From Aquiflexum lacus (lineage in GTDB: Bacteria > Bacteroidota > Bacteroidia > Cytophagales > Cyclobacteriaceae), in NCBI RefSeq assembly GCF_015476655.1, contig NZ_JABFHF010000002.1, positions 248,001 to 312,000 of the forward strand: 64,000 bases of DNA, in the 5' to 3' direction. The notes beneath the pieces were generated by a model. That model saw nothing but the letters and a program-made list of their open reading frames with translations. It was not told where the DNA came from and searched no databases. This document shows positions 51,406 through 60,405 of this stretch, one piece after another; positions within the stretch are counted from its first letter, which is position 1; every line of letters starts with the position of its first letter. A program made the translations under genes and the position numbers.

Positions 51406-52275
51406 TTAAACCTCTGCTTGGACTTCCAAAGGTTTGGCCTGCTTGGACAACAGCTTATTGTAAATGTAAGTTACCCCAAGCACCATCAATCCGGCAATAA
51501 CCGCCAATAACACGTTATAATAGGGCGGAGCACTCAATGTTAGCCTAAGAAATATGGTTGCCAGTGCAAATGATGAATATCGAAACAAGTTGTAATATTT
51601 GGATGTGTACCGCAGTGAAAACAACAAAATAAATACATCAGTAAAAATCAGGAGGGTGTAAAACAATTTGATGCTATAAATAAACTCATGGGTCTGATAA
51701 GCTGAAATGATATCAAAAATTCCCAAGCCTATAAATGAAACAGTAAGGTAAATGGAAATCAGTTTTTTGATGGCAACAAAGCCCTTTTGCTCTTCATAAC
51801 TTTGGGTAATCCGGATATGTCTCTGTGCACGGTAAAACAACCCTGTAATCAAGAAAATCAAAATCGCTCCAAATGCATCGGATACTATCGGCAAGAGCTC
51901 ATATAAAAACCCCACATCCCAAGTCAGATCACCCAAATAATGCCCAAATTCCTTAAATGCATCTCGCAGCAACAAAAGTGATATAATCTCAAACTGCTTA
52001 CCCACAGAATCCGCAACAGATTTGGGGATCAGGAAAATCAATCCCAAAACCTCAAATATAAGCAACACATTAAAAGCCAGTTCGATAGCAAAAAATGCCG
52101 TAAAACTCTCTCCTAAATCAAGGATATTCAAATAAGAGAACAACCCGAAAAGAAGCCCGACCACAAAAAAACCTACCACAATATTGCTGATCACTTTGGT
52201 CACCGGAGGACTTTCCCAATGTTCATCCAAAATATCAAATATGTTGATTTGCCACTTAAAAAATTTCCTGATCAT
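51406..52275 (-). CDS. Multi-spanning membrane protein of unknown function
   Basis: The 289-residue protein has about seven hydrophobic segments, for example VISNIVVGFFVVGLLFGLFSYL, AFNVLLIFEVLGLIFLI and YNVLLAVIAGLMVLGVTYI. The stretch GKQFEIISLLLLRDAFKEF between segments resembles the turn before a voltage-sensor-like bundle, but I cannot assign a family. It is monocistronic, and a 243-base gap without visible features separates it from the divergent IorA gene. Confidence 0.7.
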   Translation of the reverse strand: MIRKFFKWQINIFDILDEHWESPPVTKVISNIVVGFFVVGLLFGLFSYLNILDLGESFTAFFAIELAFNVLLIFEVLGLIFLIPKSVADSVGKQFEIISLLLLRDAFKEFGHYLGDLTWDVGFLYELLPIVSDAFGAILIFLITGLFYRAQRHIRITQSYEEQKGFVAIKKLISIYLTVSFIGLGIFDIISAYQTHEFIYSIKLFYTLLIFTDVFILLFSLRYTSKYYNLFRYSSFALATIFLRLTLSAPPYYNVLLAVIAGLMVLGVTYIYNKLLSKQAKPLEVQAEV

Positions 52276-52518
52276 ATGTTTGTCGGTTTTTTGAAATTAG
52301 ATAATTAAAGACTATTGTTTTATGAAATTTAATCAATGGTATTTTCAAACCATACTTTTTAAAATATTTAAACACCAATCATAGGCTTTCTTAACCTTAT
52401 GTATTTCAATAAGTTTCTGCTTACGATGATTTTCATAAAATTTTCTAAATTTAGGAAATCGGTAAATGATCCCCTGCAACAAAAATCACATCACTGAACA
52501 AAAGGTTAAAACTGAATT

Positions 52519-52974
52519 ATGGAAAAATACACAATAACCGTCAACGGAAAGAAACAGGAAGTTACAGCCTCCGAAGATATGCCACTACTATGGGTGCTGA
52601 GAGACCTGCTCTCCATGAAAGGTACAAAATTCGGTTGCGGACAGGCTTTATGTGGCGCTTGTACAGTTTTGGTCGGTGATGAAGCCACTCGATCCTGTAG
52701 CCTGCCCATCTCTGCTGTCGGAAACCAAAATATCACCACCATAGAAGGCTTGTCCCAAAATGGGGATCACCCGTTGCAGAAAGCATGGGTGGAGCATATT
52801 GTGCCCCAATGCGGTTATTGTCAAACGGGGCAGATTATGAATGCCGCTGCGCTGCTCAAAAGCAACCCGAGTCCCTCTGAAGCTGAAATTGAAAGCGCTA
52901 TGGCCGGAAATCTTTGTCGGTGCGGTACCTATAACCGGATCAAAGATGCCATTCTTACCGCTTCCAAATCTTAA
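52519..52974 (+). CDS. [2Fe-2S] subunit of a molybdenum hydroxylase (IorA-like)
   Basis: A 151-residue protein with two [2Fe-2S] clusters: [14 protein letters not shown] (plant-ferredoxin type) and CGYCQTGQ with NLCRCGTY (four-helix type). It carries electrons for the catalytic subunit encoded 29 bases downstream. Family members are isoquinoline 1-oxidoreductase, aldehyde and xanthine dehydrogenases. No signal peptide: the pair would be exported on the Tat signal of the large subunit. Confidence 0.93.
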   Translation: MEKYTITVNGKKQEVTASEDMPLLWVLRDLLSMKGTKFGCGQALCGACTVLVGDEATRSCSLPISAVGNQNITTIEGLSQNGDHPLQKAWVEHIVPQCGYCQTGQIMNAAALLKSNPSPSEAEIESAMAGNLCRCGTYNRIKDAILTASKS

Positions 52975-53003
52975 TTTTCCTGTGACCTAGACATCCAAAA
53001 GCT

Positions 53004-55283
53004 ATGATGCCCAAATTTCCATTCCTCAAAAACAAAGAAACTGAAAATAAAAGCAAGGTTTTTATCCCTTCCAGAAGAGATTTCCTGAAGATCAGCACAT
53101 TGGCATCAGGAGGTTTTCTCTTGGGAGTCAATTTCCAATGCAGCGGCCCCAAAGGGGAGTTGGTAACATTTGCCCCTAACGTATTTATCAGCATTGATTC
53201 CGATAATCAGGTGACCATCATCGCCCATAGGTCTGAAATGGGAACAGGTATCCGGACTTCACTTCCCATGATTGTGGCAGATGAGTTGGGTGCTGACTGG
53301 GAAAAAGTGAAAATAGTACAGGCAGAAGGCAATGAGGAAAAATACGGTGACCAAAACACTGATGGTTCCTATTCTGTCCGGATGTTCTACGAACCCATGC
53401 GCAAAGCCGGCGCAACAGCTAGATACATGCTTATTGCTGCAGCGGCAGAAAAATGGGGAATAGATGCCTCAGATTGCCATACTGAAAAGGGACAGGTTCT
53501 TTCTTCAGGAGGGAAGAAAATCAATTTTGGAGACTTGGTCGAAGGTTTGAAAGATAAAGAAATGCCTGATGAGGCCAGTATTACCTTAAAAGAATTCTCC
53601 AGCTACAAACTTATCGGAAAGGATATCGCCATCTATGACAACAAAGATATCGCTACCGGAAAAGCCATTTTCGGAGCCGATGTGGACCTACCCAATATGC
53701 AAGTTGCGGTAGTAAGAAGAAGTCCTGTTGTCGGTGCCAAAGTCATTTCTTATAATGATGAAAAAGCATTGGCAATCCCTGGAGTCAACAGTGTCCACAA
53801 GATTGAAGGAGCAGGCATTCCTCCAGGGTTGGATAAGCCTTTGGAAGGTGTTGCGGTCATTGCGGACAACACCTGGGCAGCGATGAAAGGCCGTGATGCC
53901 TTGGAAATAGAATGGGATCTGGGAGAAAATCAGCAGTACAGTTCTGCAAAGCAGTTGGATGAAATGCTGAAAAGTACTACCGGAAATGGTCAGGTCAGGA
54001 GGGAAAGAGGAAATTTCAATTCGGCAAGACAAGGAGCAGGTCAAGTACTTGAAAGAACATATTTGGCTCCCTTTTATGCCCATGCCACTTTGGAGCCTCC
54101 TGCTGCAATAGCAGATTTTAGGGAAGATGGCACCTGTGAAATATGGGCCCCTACACAGCACCCACAGTGGGCCAGGCAGGCTGTAGCAGATGCCATGCAG
54201 ATGGATTTGGACAATATCAAGATGAACGTCACCCTATTGGGCGGAGGTTTTGGTAGAAAATCAAAACCGGATTTTGTGGTGGAAGCAGCCATCCTATCCA
54301 AAGCAGCCAAATCTCCTGTAAGGGTTCAATGGACGCGGGAAGATGACCTGCACCATGATTTTTTCCATGCCCAAAGCGCCCAAAGAATCAGAGCCACCTT
54401 GGATAAAAACGGAAATTTTTCCGGTTGGAATCACCATACTGTCTTCCCTGCCATCGGAGCCACCGCAAGTGCCACAGAACTTCATCCTTCTAGCGGGGAA
54501 TTGGAATTGGGCTGTATCGATTTCCCTTTTGAAGTGCCCAATATCCGTATCGAAACGCATGAGTCCAAAGCACATACCCGAATTGGTTGGCTCAGGTCTG
54601 TCAGCAATATCCATCATGCATTTGCCATCAGTTGTATGCTCGATGAAATAGCAGAAGCTAAAAAAATGGATCCTGTGGATTTTATTTTAAGCATTTTGGC
54701 TGAAAACAAAGACCTTGATCTTTCCGATGAAATCAAGAGTGATTTCGGGAATTACGGGGAACCTTTGGAAAAATTTCCGTGGAATACCAAAAGACTGAGA
54801 GGTGTGATAGAAAAAGTTGCCCTGGAAGCTGATTGGAAAAAAATGGTTTCTGAAGGAAAAGCTGTTGGATTTGCAGTCCATAAAAGTTTCCTCACCTATG
54901 TTGCCTGCATCGTCGAAGTGACCAAAGGCAACAATGGGCAGATCATTATCCCTAGTGTGCACTACGCTGTGGATTGCGGCATTGGGGTTAATACTGACCG
55001 TATCAAATCCCAGTTTGAGGGCGGAGCCCAATTTGCAACAAGTTTGGCTATGACTTCTGCGATCACCCTCGAAAATGGCAAAGTGCAGCAAAACAATTTT
55101 GATGGGTACCAGATCATCCGGATGCCCCAATCCCCAAAAAAGATTCATGTGCATATCATGGAGAGTATGGAAAAACCAACAGGGGTAGGCGAACCTCCTG
55201 TGCCTCCATACATTCCCGCTTTGTGTAATGCTATTTATAAACTCACAGGTGAGAGGATTTATCAGCTGCCTTTTAAGGCGTAG
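53004..55283 (+). CDS. Molybdopterin-binding subunit, Tat-exported (IorB-like)
   Basis: A 759-residue protein. The Tat motif is PSRRDFLKISTLASGG and a Cys follows at NFQC. The body holds HRSEMGTGIRTSLPMIVADEL, TYLAPFYAHATLEPPAA, the glycine loop LLGGGFGRKSKPDF and the C-terminal PTGVGEPPVPPYIPALCNA with the catalytic Glu. Substrate is an aldehyde or N-heterocycle, not resolvable. XdhC-like insertase and cofactor genes are not nearby. Confidence 0.92.
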   Translation: MMPKFPFLKNKETENKSKVFIPSRRDFLKISTLASGGFLLGVNFQCSGPKGELVTFAPNVFISIDSDNQVTIIAHRSEMGTGIRTSLPMIVADELGADWEKVKIVQAEGNEEKYGDQNTDGSYSVRMFYEPMRKAGATARYMLIAAAAEKWGIDASDCHTEKGQVLSSGGKKINFGDLVEGLKDKEMPDEASITLKEFSSYKLIGKDIAIYDNKDIATGKAIFGADVDLPNMQVAVVRRSPVVGAKVISYNDEKALAIPGVNSVHKIEGAGIPPGLDKPLEGVAVIADNTWAAMKGRDALEIEWDLGENQQYSSAKQLDEMLKSTTGNGQVRRERGNFNSARQGAGQVLERTYLAPFYAHATLEPPAAIADFREDGTCEIWAPTQHPQWARQAVADAMQMDLDNIKMNVTLLGGGFGRKSKPDFVVEAAILSKAAKSPVRVQWTREDDLHHDFFHAQSAQRIRATLDKNGNFSGWNHHTVFPAIGATASATELHPSSGELELGCIDFPFEVPNIRIETHESKAHTRIGWLRSVSNIHHAFAISCMLDEIAEAKKMDPVDFILSILAENKDLDLSDEIKSDFGNYGEPLEKFPWNTKRLRGVIEKVALEADWKKMVSEGKAVGFAVHKSFLTYVACIVEVTKGNNGQIIIPSVHYAVDCGIGVNTDRIKSQFEGGAQFATSLAMTSAITLENGKVQQNNFDGYQIIRMPQSPKKIHVHIMESMEKPTGVGEPPVPPYIPALCNAIYKLTGERIYQLPFKA

Positions 55284-55371
55284 ACCCGACCTTTGGTGTG
55301 CCGTGGCGTATCCAAGGTCTTGAGGATACAAGTACGCTCTAAAGAGAACTTTGATCCTTTTTTTTGAATTA

Positions 55372-55407
55372 AAACCTTCGAGGTCTGGAAAAAGACCTCA
55401 AAGGTTT
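55372..55407. repeat. 15-bp arm inverted repeat at the convergent gene end
   Basis: AAACCTTCGAGGTCT (55372-55386) and AGACCTCAAAGGTTT (55393-55407) match at 14 of 15 positions around a 6-base loop. The second arm covers the stop codon of the ThuA gene. It works as a terminator between convergent genes and resembles dispersed hairpins of this group. Confidence 0.65.
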
Positions 55408-56348
55408 ATCGGACTATCATCACAATCCACATCCCCTACCACATACTGAAGACCATTTAGAAAAAAGGTCAGGAGATCAGGGTTTTCAAAACTTTGGGCG
55501 TTGTGTGAAGGGGAACAGTACATGACCTTACCTTTTCCTTGGGAGCGGATCCATGCCAGATAAGTTTTACCTTCTGATCTCTGTTCATTTTTTCTCTGAT
55601 CTTTAATCTCTGCATTGTCAAAATAAAGCAATGGTCTAAAATCCATGTCTCCATAAGCATTGTTATAAAAATAGGGTTCATCGACATGGTTGAATCCTTC
55701 TTTGGGAAATGATTGAACGAGCGGATGGGCCGGGTCCACCAATCTGACCTGAATGGGTTGTTGAGGTGGGTGATAGTCAAAACTGGCACCGACCAAGCGA
55801 CTGAAGGCCCTGGATTTGTTTAGGGTAGTGACTGCTCCATGGACCACCATCAGTCCACCACCCTTTTCCACATATTGAATAAGGTTGTTTTCCATTTCCA
55901 ATGCCTGCTTCATCAATTGGACACTGTCCGCATCTGAATCAGCCCTTAACTTGTCCCAAAACAGGTTTCTATGATCAGATTCCGAACAGGTATTGTTCAA
56001 TATCACCGCATCAAATTGAAGGAGGTTTTTGGGTTCAAACATGCTGATATCCTTACTTCCAGTGACCTGAAAGGCCCCGCTTTTTTCTGAAATAATTTTC
56101 AGCATTTCTTCAGTATGGGGGATTACCCAATGTTCAAAGCCGGTGTGAAGGGAAAAAACAAGGATACTTTTCTTTTTGTTGGCAGGAAAAGAAGTGCTTT
56201 CCGGGGCAAGTGCATGGATTTTCTCAATCCATGAATTATCCATTTTTACTTCAGGAAGATCTTGGGATCTGAGTGTAAGGCTATAAAAGAAAAGAGCCGT
56301 TATAAGCAAAATTTTATTTCCCGACGGTATAAAAGCGGTGGCAATCAT
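55398..56348 (-). CDS. Exported ThuA-domain protein
   Basis: A 316-residue protein with signal peptide (MIATAFIPSGNKILLITALFFYSLTLRSQ). The ThuA fold (class-I amidotransferase-like) shows KSILVFSLHTGFEHWVIPHT, LLQFDAVILNNTCSESDH, GGGLMVVHGAVTT and HPPQQPIQVRLVDPAHPLVQ. ThuA proteins are tied to trehalose/sugar use, often as 3-keto-glycoside-related enzymes. It is divergent from the DUF6807 gene with only 60 bases between starts, so one shared regulatory region is likely. Confidence 0.88.
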   Translation of the reverse strand: MIATAFIPSGNKILLITALFFYSLTLRSQDLPEVKMDNSWIEKIHALAPESTSFPANKKKSILVFSLHTGFEHWVIPHTEEMLKIISEKSGAFQVTGSKDISMFEPKNLLQFDAVILNNTCSESDHRNLFWDKLRADSDADSVQLMKQALEMENNLIQYVEKGGGLMVVHGAVTTLNKSRAFSRLVGASFDYHPPQQPIQVRLVDPAHPLVQSFPKEGFNHVDEPYFYNNAYGDMDFRPLLYFDNAEIKDQRKNEQRSEGKTYLAWIRSQGKGKVMYCSPSHNAQSFENPDLLTFFLNGLQYVVGDVDCDDSPINL

Positions 56349-56408
56349 GCGAGTTTAATTAGATTTTTATAAATTGTTGAAACCTATTTCCCAATAACCT
56401 AAAAACCT

Positions 56409-57380
56409 ATGAGATTCAAAAGACTTTTCTATCAAACCTTAATTCTGCTGATTCTCCCGGTGATGGCTTTTTCCCAGAAAATTTCTTTGAAAGAAACAGC
56501 CACAGGCTTTGATTTCAAATCAGGAAATCAACTTCTGTTAACCTATCAAACAGCTATGGCAAGTGTCCCTGAGGGTGTTAAAGCTGAATTCAGTAAATCC
56601 GGATTTATCCATCCTCTGAATTCTCCTTCAGGTCTAACACTGACCAGAATTCAGCCACCGGATCATTATCATCATTATGGAATTTGGGGGCCTTGGACCA
56701 AAACGACCATTGAAGGTCGGGAAGTGGATTTTTGGAATTTGGGAGACGGTAAAGGCAGGGTGGATTTTGGAAAGCTCATCTCCAAGAAAGCCAATAAGGA
56801 TTTTGCCGAGATAGTGGTCAGACAAAATCACATGGATCTTTTGGCTCCTTCGGGACCACAGCTGGCATTGGAGGAAGATTTGAGTATTCGGATTTGGACC
56901 AAAAAAGATGACCATTACTTGGTGGATTATATTACCACCATCTCGACACCACTGACCTCTAGCGTCATGTTAGAGGCCTACAGATATGGCGGTGGAATTG
57001 GCTTCAGAGCAACTGAAATTTGGGACCCTTCAAACAGTACCATTTTGACATCAAAAGGCTTTGACCGGAAGGAGGCAGACGGAAGTTTTGCCAAATGGGT
57101 GATTGTTGAAGGTGTGAGCGATGCGGCATCAGGAAGAAGCGGTATTTTATTTCTCAGCCATCCTGATAACAGGTCCCATCCCGAACCCATGCGGGTTTGG
57201 CCGGAAGACTCCAACCAAGGAAAAGAAAATGTTTTTATAGAATTCTGCCCGATCAGACATGAATCATGGGAGATTCTTCCAAAAAGAAAATATACCCTGA
57301 AATACAGAATGGTAGTTTTTGATGGAGAATTGTCCTCAAATGAAGCCGAAAATTATTGGAAGGAATTTTCCAAAAAATAA
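56409..57380 (+). CDS. Exported DUF6807/PmoA-family protein
   Basis: A 323-residue protein with a signal peptide (MRFKRLFYQTLILLILPVMAFSQ). The family core shows FIHPLNSPSGLTLTRIQPPDHYHHYGIWGPWTKT, with three His near the motif HYHHYG, then FLSHPDNRSHPEPMRVWP. Molecular function is unclear, but genes of this family sit with Gfo/Idh/MocA oxidoreductases, as here. It is the first gene of a three-gene + strand operon. Confidence 0.85.
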   Translation: MRFKRLFYQTLILLILPVMAFSQKISLKETATGFDFKSGNQLLLTYQTAMASVPEGVKAEFSKSGFIHPLNSPSGLTLTRIQPPDHYHHYGIWGPWTKTTIEGREVDFWNLGDGKGRVDFGKLISKKANKDFAEIVVRQNHMDLLAPSGPQLALEEDLSIRIWTKKDDHYLVDYITTISTPLTSSVMLEAYRYGGGIGFRATEIWDPSNSTILTSKGFDRKEADGSFAKWVIVEGVSDAASGRSGILFLSHPDNRSHPEPMRVWPEDSNQGKENVFIEFCPIRHESWEILPKRKYTLKYRMVVFDGELSSNEAENYWKEFSKK

Positions 57381-57404
57381 CCGTAAACCAAACCTTAAAA
57401 CCTC

Positions 57405-58775
57405 ATGAAAAGAAGAAATTTTATAAAAAACACCACCATGGCAACAACTTTCTTAGGGTTCCCTACTATTGTCCCGGCTTCTGTTTTTGGGAAAAATGCC
57501 CCAAGTAATAAAATCAATATTGGTCAGATTGGCTGTGGAAGGATCGCTCGGGAACACGACCTTCCCGGGACTTGGCAACATGATGTAGCCCGTATCGTAG
57601 CTGTTTCCGATGTAGATAGCAAGAGAATGGGAGAAGGGAAGGAATTGGTTGAAAAATATTACACTAAAAAAATGGGCACACCATATCTGAATGTCAAACA
57701 ATATGCTGATTACCATGAGATGCTTGCCGATAAAGACATTGATGCTGTCATCATCAGTACACCTGACCATTGGCATTCACAGCCAGCCATGGAAGCTGCT
57801 TTGGCAGGAAAACATATTTATCTTCAAAAACCTACCTCACTGACCATTAAAGAAGGAAGACAATTGGTAGAAGTAGTCAACAAAACTGGGGTAATTCTCC
57901 AATTGGGAACCCAGCAGCGATCCAGTGAGCAATTTAGAATTGCAGCTGAATTGGTCAGAAATGGAAGAATTGGAAAATTACACACCGTTCGCATAGGACT
58001 TCCCGGAGACCCTTCCGGTCCTGATGCCCCGGCAATGGAAGTTCCATCAAACCTTAATTATGATATGTGGCTGGGGTCTACCCCAGAAGTCCCATACACT
58101 GAGATTGGTGTTCATCCCCAAAATGGATATGGACGTCCTGGTTGGTTGAGGCTTGAAAACTATGGGGCAGGCATGATTACTGGTTGGGGACAGCACCATT
58201 TTGACTCCGCTGCATGGGGAATGGATACTGACCTGTCCGGGCCGAGATATATCGAAGCAGTTGCAGAATTCCCAAGATCAGGCCTTTGGAACGTCCACGG
58301 CGACTTCATGGTAAAAGCAGAATATGACAATGGCATCGTTATGCTCACCAGCGGTAGTTATCCTAATGGAATCCGATACGAAGGATCAGACGGATGGATT
58401 TGGGTTTCAAGAGGAAGCTATGTTGCCTCAGCCAGTGACCCGGTAGCCCAGGGAAAAAATGCCAAAGCATTGGATGCCTCCGATCCAAAAATCCTCCAAT
58501 CCAAAATCGGTGCAGACGAAATCCATCTTTATAAAAGTGAAGAACAACATGGAAATTGGCTGGAGTGCATACAATCAGGAAAGGAACCCATCTCAGCAGT
58601 GGAAGTAGGGCATAGAAGCTGCTCAGTTTGTTTGATCAGTCATATTGCCATGAAGCTGGGCAGGAAATTGGAATGGGATCCGATCCAAGAGCAATTTGTA
58701 AATGACCCTGAAGCCAATACCCATCTCAGCAGATCTCAAAGAGCACCTTATGGTACAGATTATGTCAAAATCTAA
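57405..58775 (+). CDS. Tat-exported Gfo/Idh/MocA oxidoreductase
   Basis: A 456-residue protein with Tat-like signal (MKRRNFIKNTTMATTFLG). The Rossmann domain reads KINIGQIGCGRIAREHDL, the nicotinamide side has STPDHWHSQPAME and LQKPTSLTIKEG, and GAGMITGWGQHHFDSAAWG carries the substrate His. It differs from the one at 40516 in the EKP-like motif (QKP). It follows the DUF6807 gene after 24 bases and overlaps the next gene by 14 bases, so they are one operon. Confidence 0.9.
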   Translation: MKRRNFIKNTTMATTFLGFPTIVPASVFGKNAPSNKINIGQIGCGRIAREHDLPGTWQHDVARIVAVSDVDSKRMGEGKELVEKYYTKKMGTPYLNVKQYADYHEMLADKDIDAVIISTPDHWHSQPAMEAALAGKHIYLQKPTSLTIKEGRQLVEVVNKTGVILQLGTQQRSSEQFRIAAELVRNGRIGKLHTVRIGLPGDPSGPDAPAMEVPSNLNYDMWLGSTPEVPYTEIGVHPQNGYGRPGWLRLENYGAGMITGWGQHHFDSAAWGMDTDLSGPRYIEAVAEFPRSGLWNVHGDFMVKAEYDNGIVMLTSGSYPNGIRYEGSDGWIWVSRGSYVASASDPVAQGKNAKALDASDPKILQSKIGADEIHLYKSEEQHGNWLECIQSGKEPISAVEVGHRSCSVCLISHIAMKLGRKLEWDPIQEQFVNDPEANTHLSRSQRAPYGTDYVKI

Positions 58776-60156
58776 ACTCACCAAGTTTCAAAATAGGGTT
58801 TCGGTAGTGTTGGTCTTAATGTTGATTTTTCAGTTTTGTACCAGCCCTAAATCAAACAATATGTCAGAGAGACCACAAGAGCAAGTCACCATTATGAGTC
58901 TGGATCCCGGACACTTTCATGCCGGATTGATACACAAAACCATGTATCCACAAGTAGATTCGACTGTTTGGGTATTCGCTCCAGAAGGACCCGAATTGGA
59001 TGATTACCTTAAAAGAATCAATGGCTATAATATGCGGGATGAATCCTCTACAGCCTGGAAGTTGGAATTGATGAAGGGTGATGATTTTTTGGAGAAAATG
59101 ATTTCCAAGAAGCCTGGTAATGTGATGGTAGTAGCTGGAAAAAATGACCGAAAAATTGATTACATCACTGCTGCTATTTCCAATGGCATCCACGTCTATG
59201 CCGATAAACCTCTGGTGATCAATCAGGGAGGTTTTAGGAAATTACAGCATGCATTTGAAGAGGCTTCGCAAAAGGACTTGTTGCTATATGATATCATGAC
59301 AGAGCGTTTTGAAATCTCTTCCATATTGCAAAAGGAACTTTCCATGATCAAGGAGGTCTTTGGTGAGTTGCAAGATGGTTCCCCCGAGAATCCTGCCATC
59401 ACCAAAGAAAGTGTCCACCATTTCTTCAAATATGTTTCCGGACAACCATTGGTCAGGCCTGACTGGTTTTTTGATGTGGAAGTAGAAGGAGAAGGCATCG
59501 TGGATGTGACTACCCATTTGGTGGATTTGATCCAATGGGAGGCTTTTCCTGAAATGGAGCTTGACACCACAGACATCAAAATGATTGCAGCGAAAAGGTG
59601 GGCAACACCTTTGTCTTTGGAAGAATTCAAAACAGTCACCGGAAAAACCGAATTCCCTGAATTCCTAAAAAAGGATCTGAAGGATGAAGCGCTGCAGGTG
59701 TTTTGCAACGGTGAAATGAATTATACCTTGAAAGGTAAACATGCCAAAGTAAGTGTCATCTGGAATTTCCAAGCTCCCGAAGGCGCAGGGGACACCCATT
59801 ATAGCATGATGCGGGGAACTAAAGCAAACCTGATTATCAAGCAGGGAAAAGATGAAAATTATATTCCCACGTTGCATGTGCAACTTCTGGGTGATCAGCA
59901 TGAAGCATTAAAAAAGGCTTTAACCATTACACTTCAAGAAAAATACCCCGGTCTTGGCCTTGAAAAACTGCCTCTTGGAGAATACAAAGTTCAAATTCCT
60001 GATGGTTACCATGTCGGACATGAAGCGCACTTTGCGCAGGTTACAGAGAAATTTTTGGAATATTATGAAACCGGAAAAATGCCTGAATGGGAAGTTCCAA
60101 ATATGATTGTGAAGTACTATACTACCACAAAAGCCTTGGAAATGGCCAAGAAGTAA
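58762..60156 (+). CDS. Gfo/Idh/MocA-like oxidoreductase, C-terminal-domain subgroup
   Basis: A 464-residue protein; ATG 58762 gives MSKSKLTKFQNRVSVVLVLMLIFQFC, a signal anchor or lipoprotein-like N-terminus. The Rossmann part starts VTIMSLDPGHFHAGLIHKT and has SNGIHVYADKPLVINQGGF, and the rest fits the putative oxidoreductase C-terminal family (HHFFKYVSGQPLVRPDWFFDVEVEGEGIVDVTTHLVDL-type region). It probably acts on a sugar acid or polyol with its neighbour at 57405, which it overlaps. Confidence 0.82.
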   Translation: MSKSKLTKFQNRVSVVLVLMLIFQFCTSPKSNNMSERPQEQVTIMSLDPGHFHAGLIHKTMYPQVDSTVWVFAPEGPELDDYLKRINGYNMRDESSTAWKLELMKGDDFLEKMISKKPGNVMVVAGKNDRKIDYITAAISNGIHVYADKPLVINQGGFRKLQHAFEEASQKDLLLYDIMTERFEISSILQKELSMIKEVFGELQDGSPENPAITKESVHHFFKYVSGQPLVRPDWFFDVEVEGEGIVDVTTHLVDLIQWEAFPEMELDTTDIKMIAAKRWATPLSLEEFKTVTGKTEFPEFLKKDLKDEALQVFCNGEMNYTLKGKHAKVSVIWNFQAPEGAGDTHYSMMRGTKANLIIKQGKDENYIPTLHVQLLGDQHEALKKALTITLQEKYPGLGLEKLPLGEYKVQIPDGYHVGHEAHFAQVTEKFLEYYETGKMPEWEVPNMIVKYYTTTKALEMAKK

Positions 60157-60207
60157 CCATTGATATTGGCTTCATTTAAATCCTAATTCAATCTTAAGAA
60201 ACCTATA

Positions 60208-60389
60208 ATCGAGAAATTACATGTAATATTTCGATCATAATCGAGAAATAGCATAAAATATCTCGATTGTAATCGAAGAATAATATGTAATATCTCGATC
60301 GTAGTCGAAAAATTACATAATTTTTATCGATCATAATCGAAAATAAACATAATTTTTATCGATCGTAATCGAGAAATTGCATATTTTTG
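60208..60389. repeat. 32-bp-period array of 28-bp palindromic units upstream of the ATPase
   Basis: Five complete 28-bp units begin at 60208, 60240, 60272, 60304 and 60336, each bounded by (A/G)TCGA at the left and TCGAT at the right and separated by 4 bases (cata, tgta, cgta, cata, cgta). A sixth unit at 60368 has a normal left half, but its right half is changed to TATTTTTG (60382-60389), an exact -7 box. The units are AT-rich and nearly self-complementary. Period 32 bp is three helical turns. The array ends 16 bases before the ATPase start. Confidence 0.8.
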
Positions 60390-60405
60390 TAAAAAGCAAA
60401 AAGAT

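Noticed and set aside
60208-60389. CRISPR-like array
   Set aside because: Spacers are only 4 bases and nearly identical, units are palindromic, and no cas gene is near. It is a tandem operator-like array instead.
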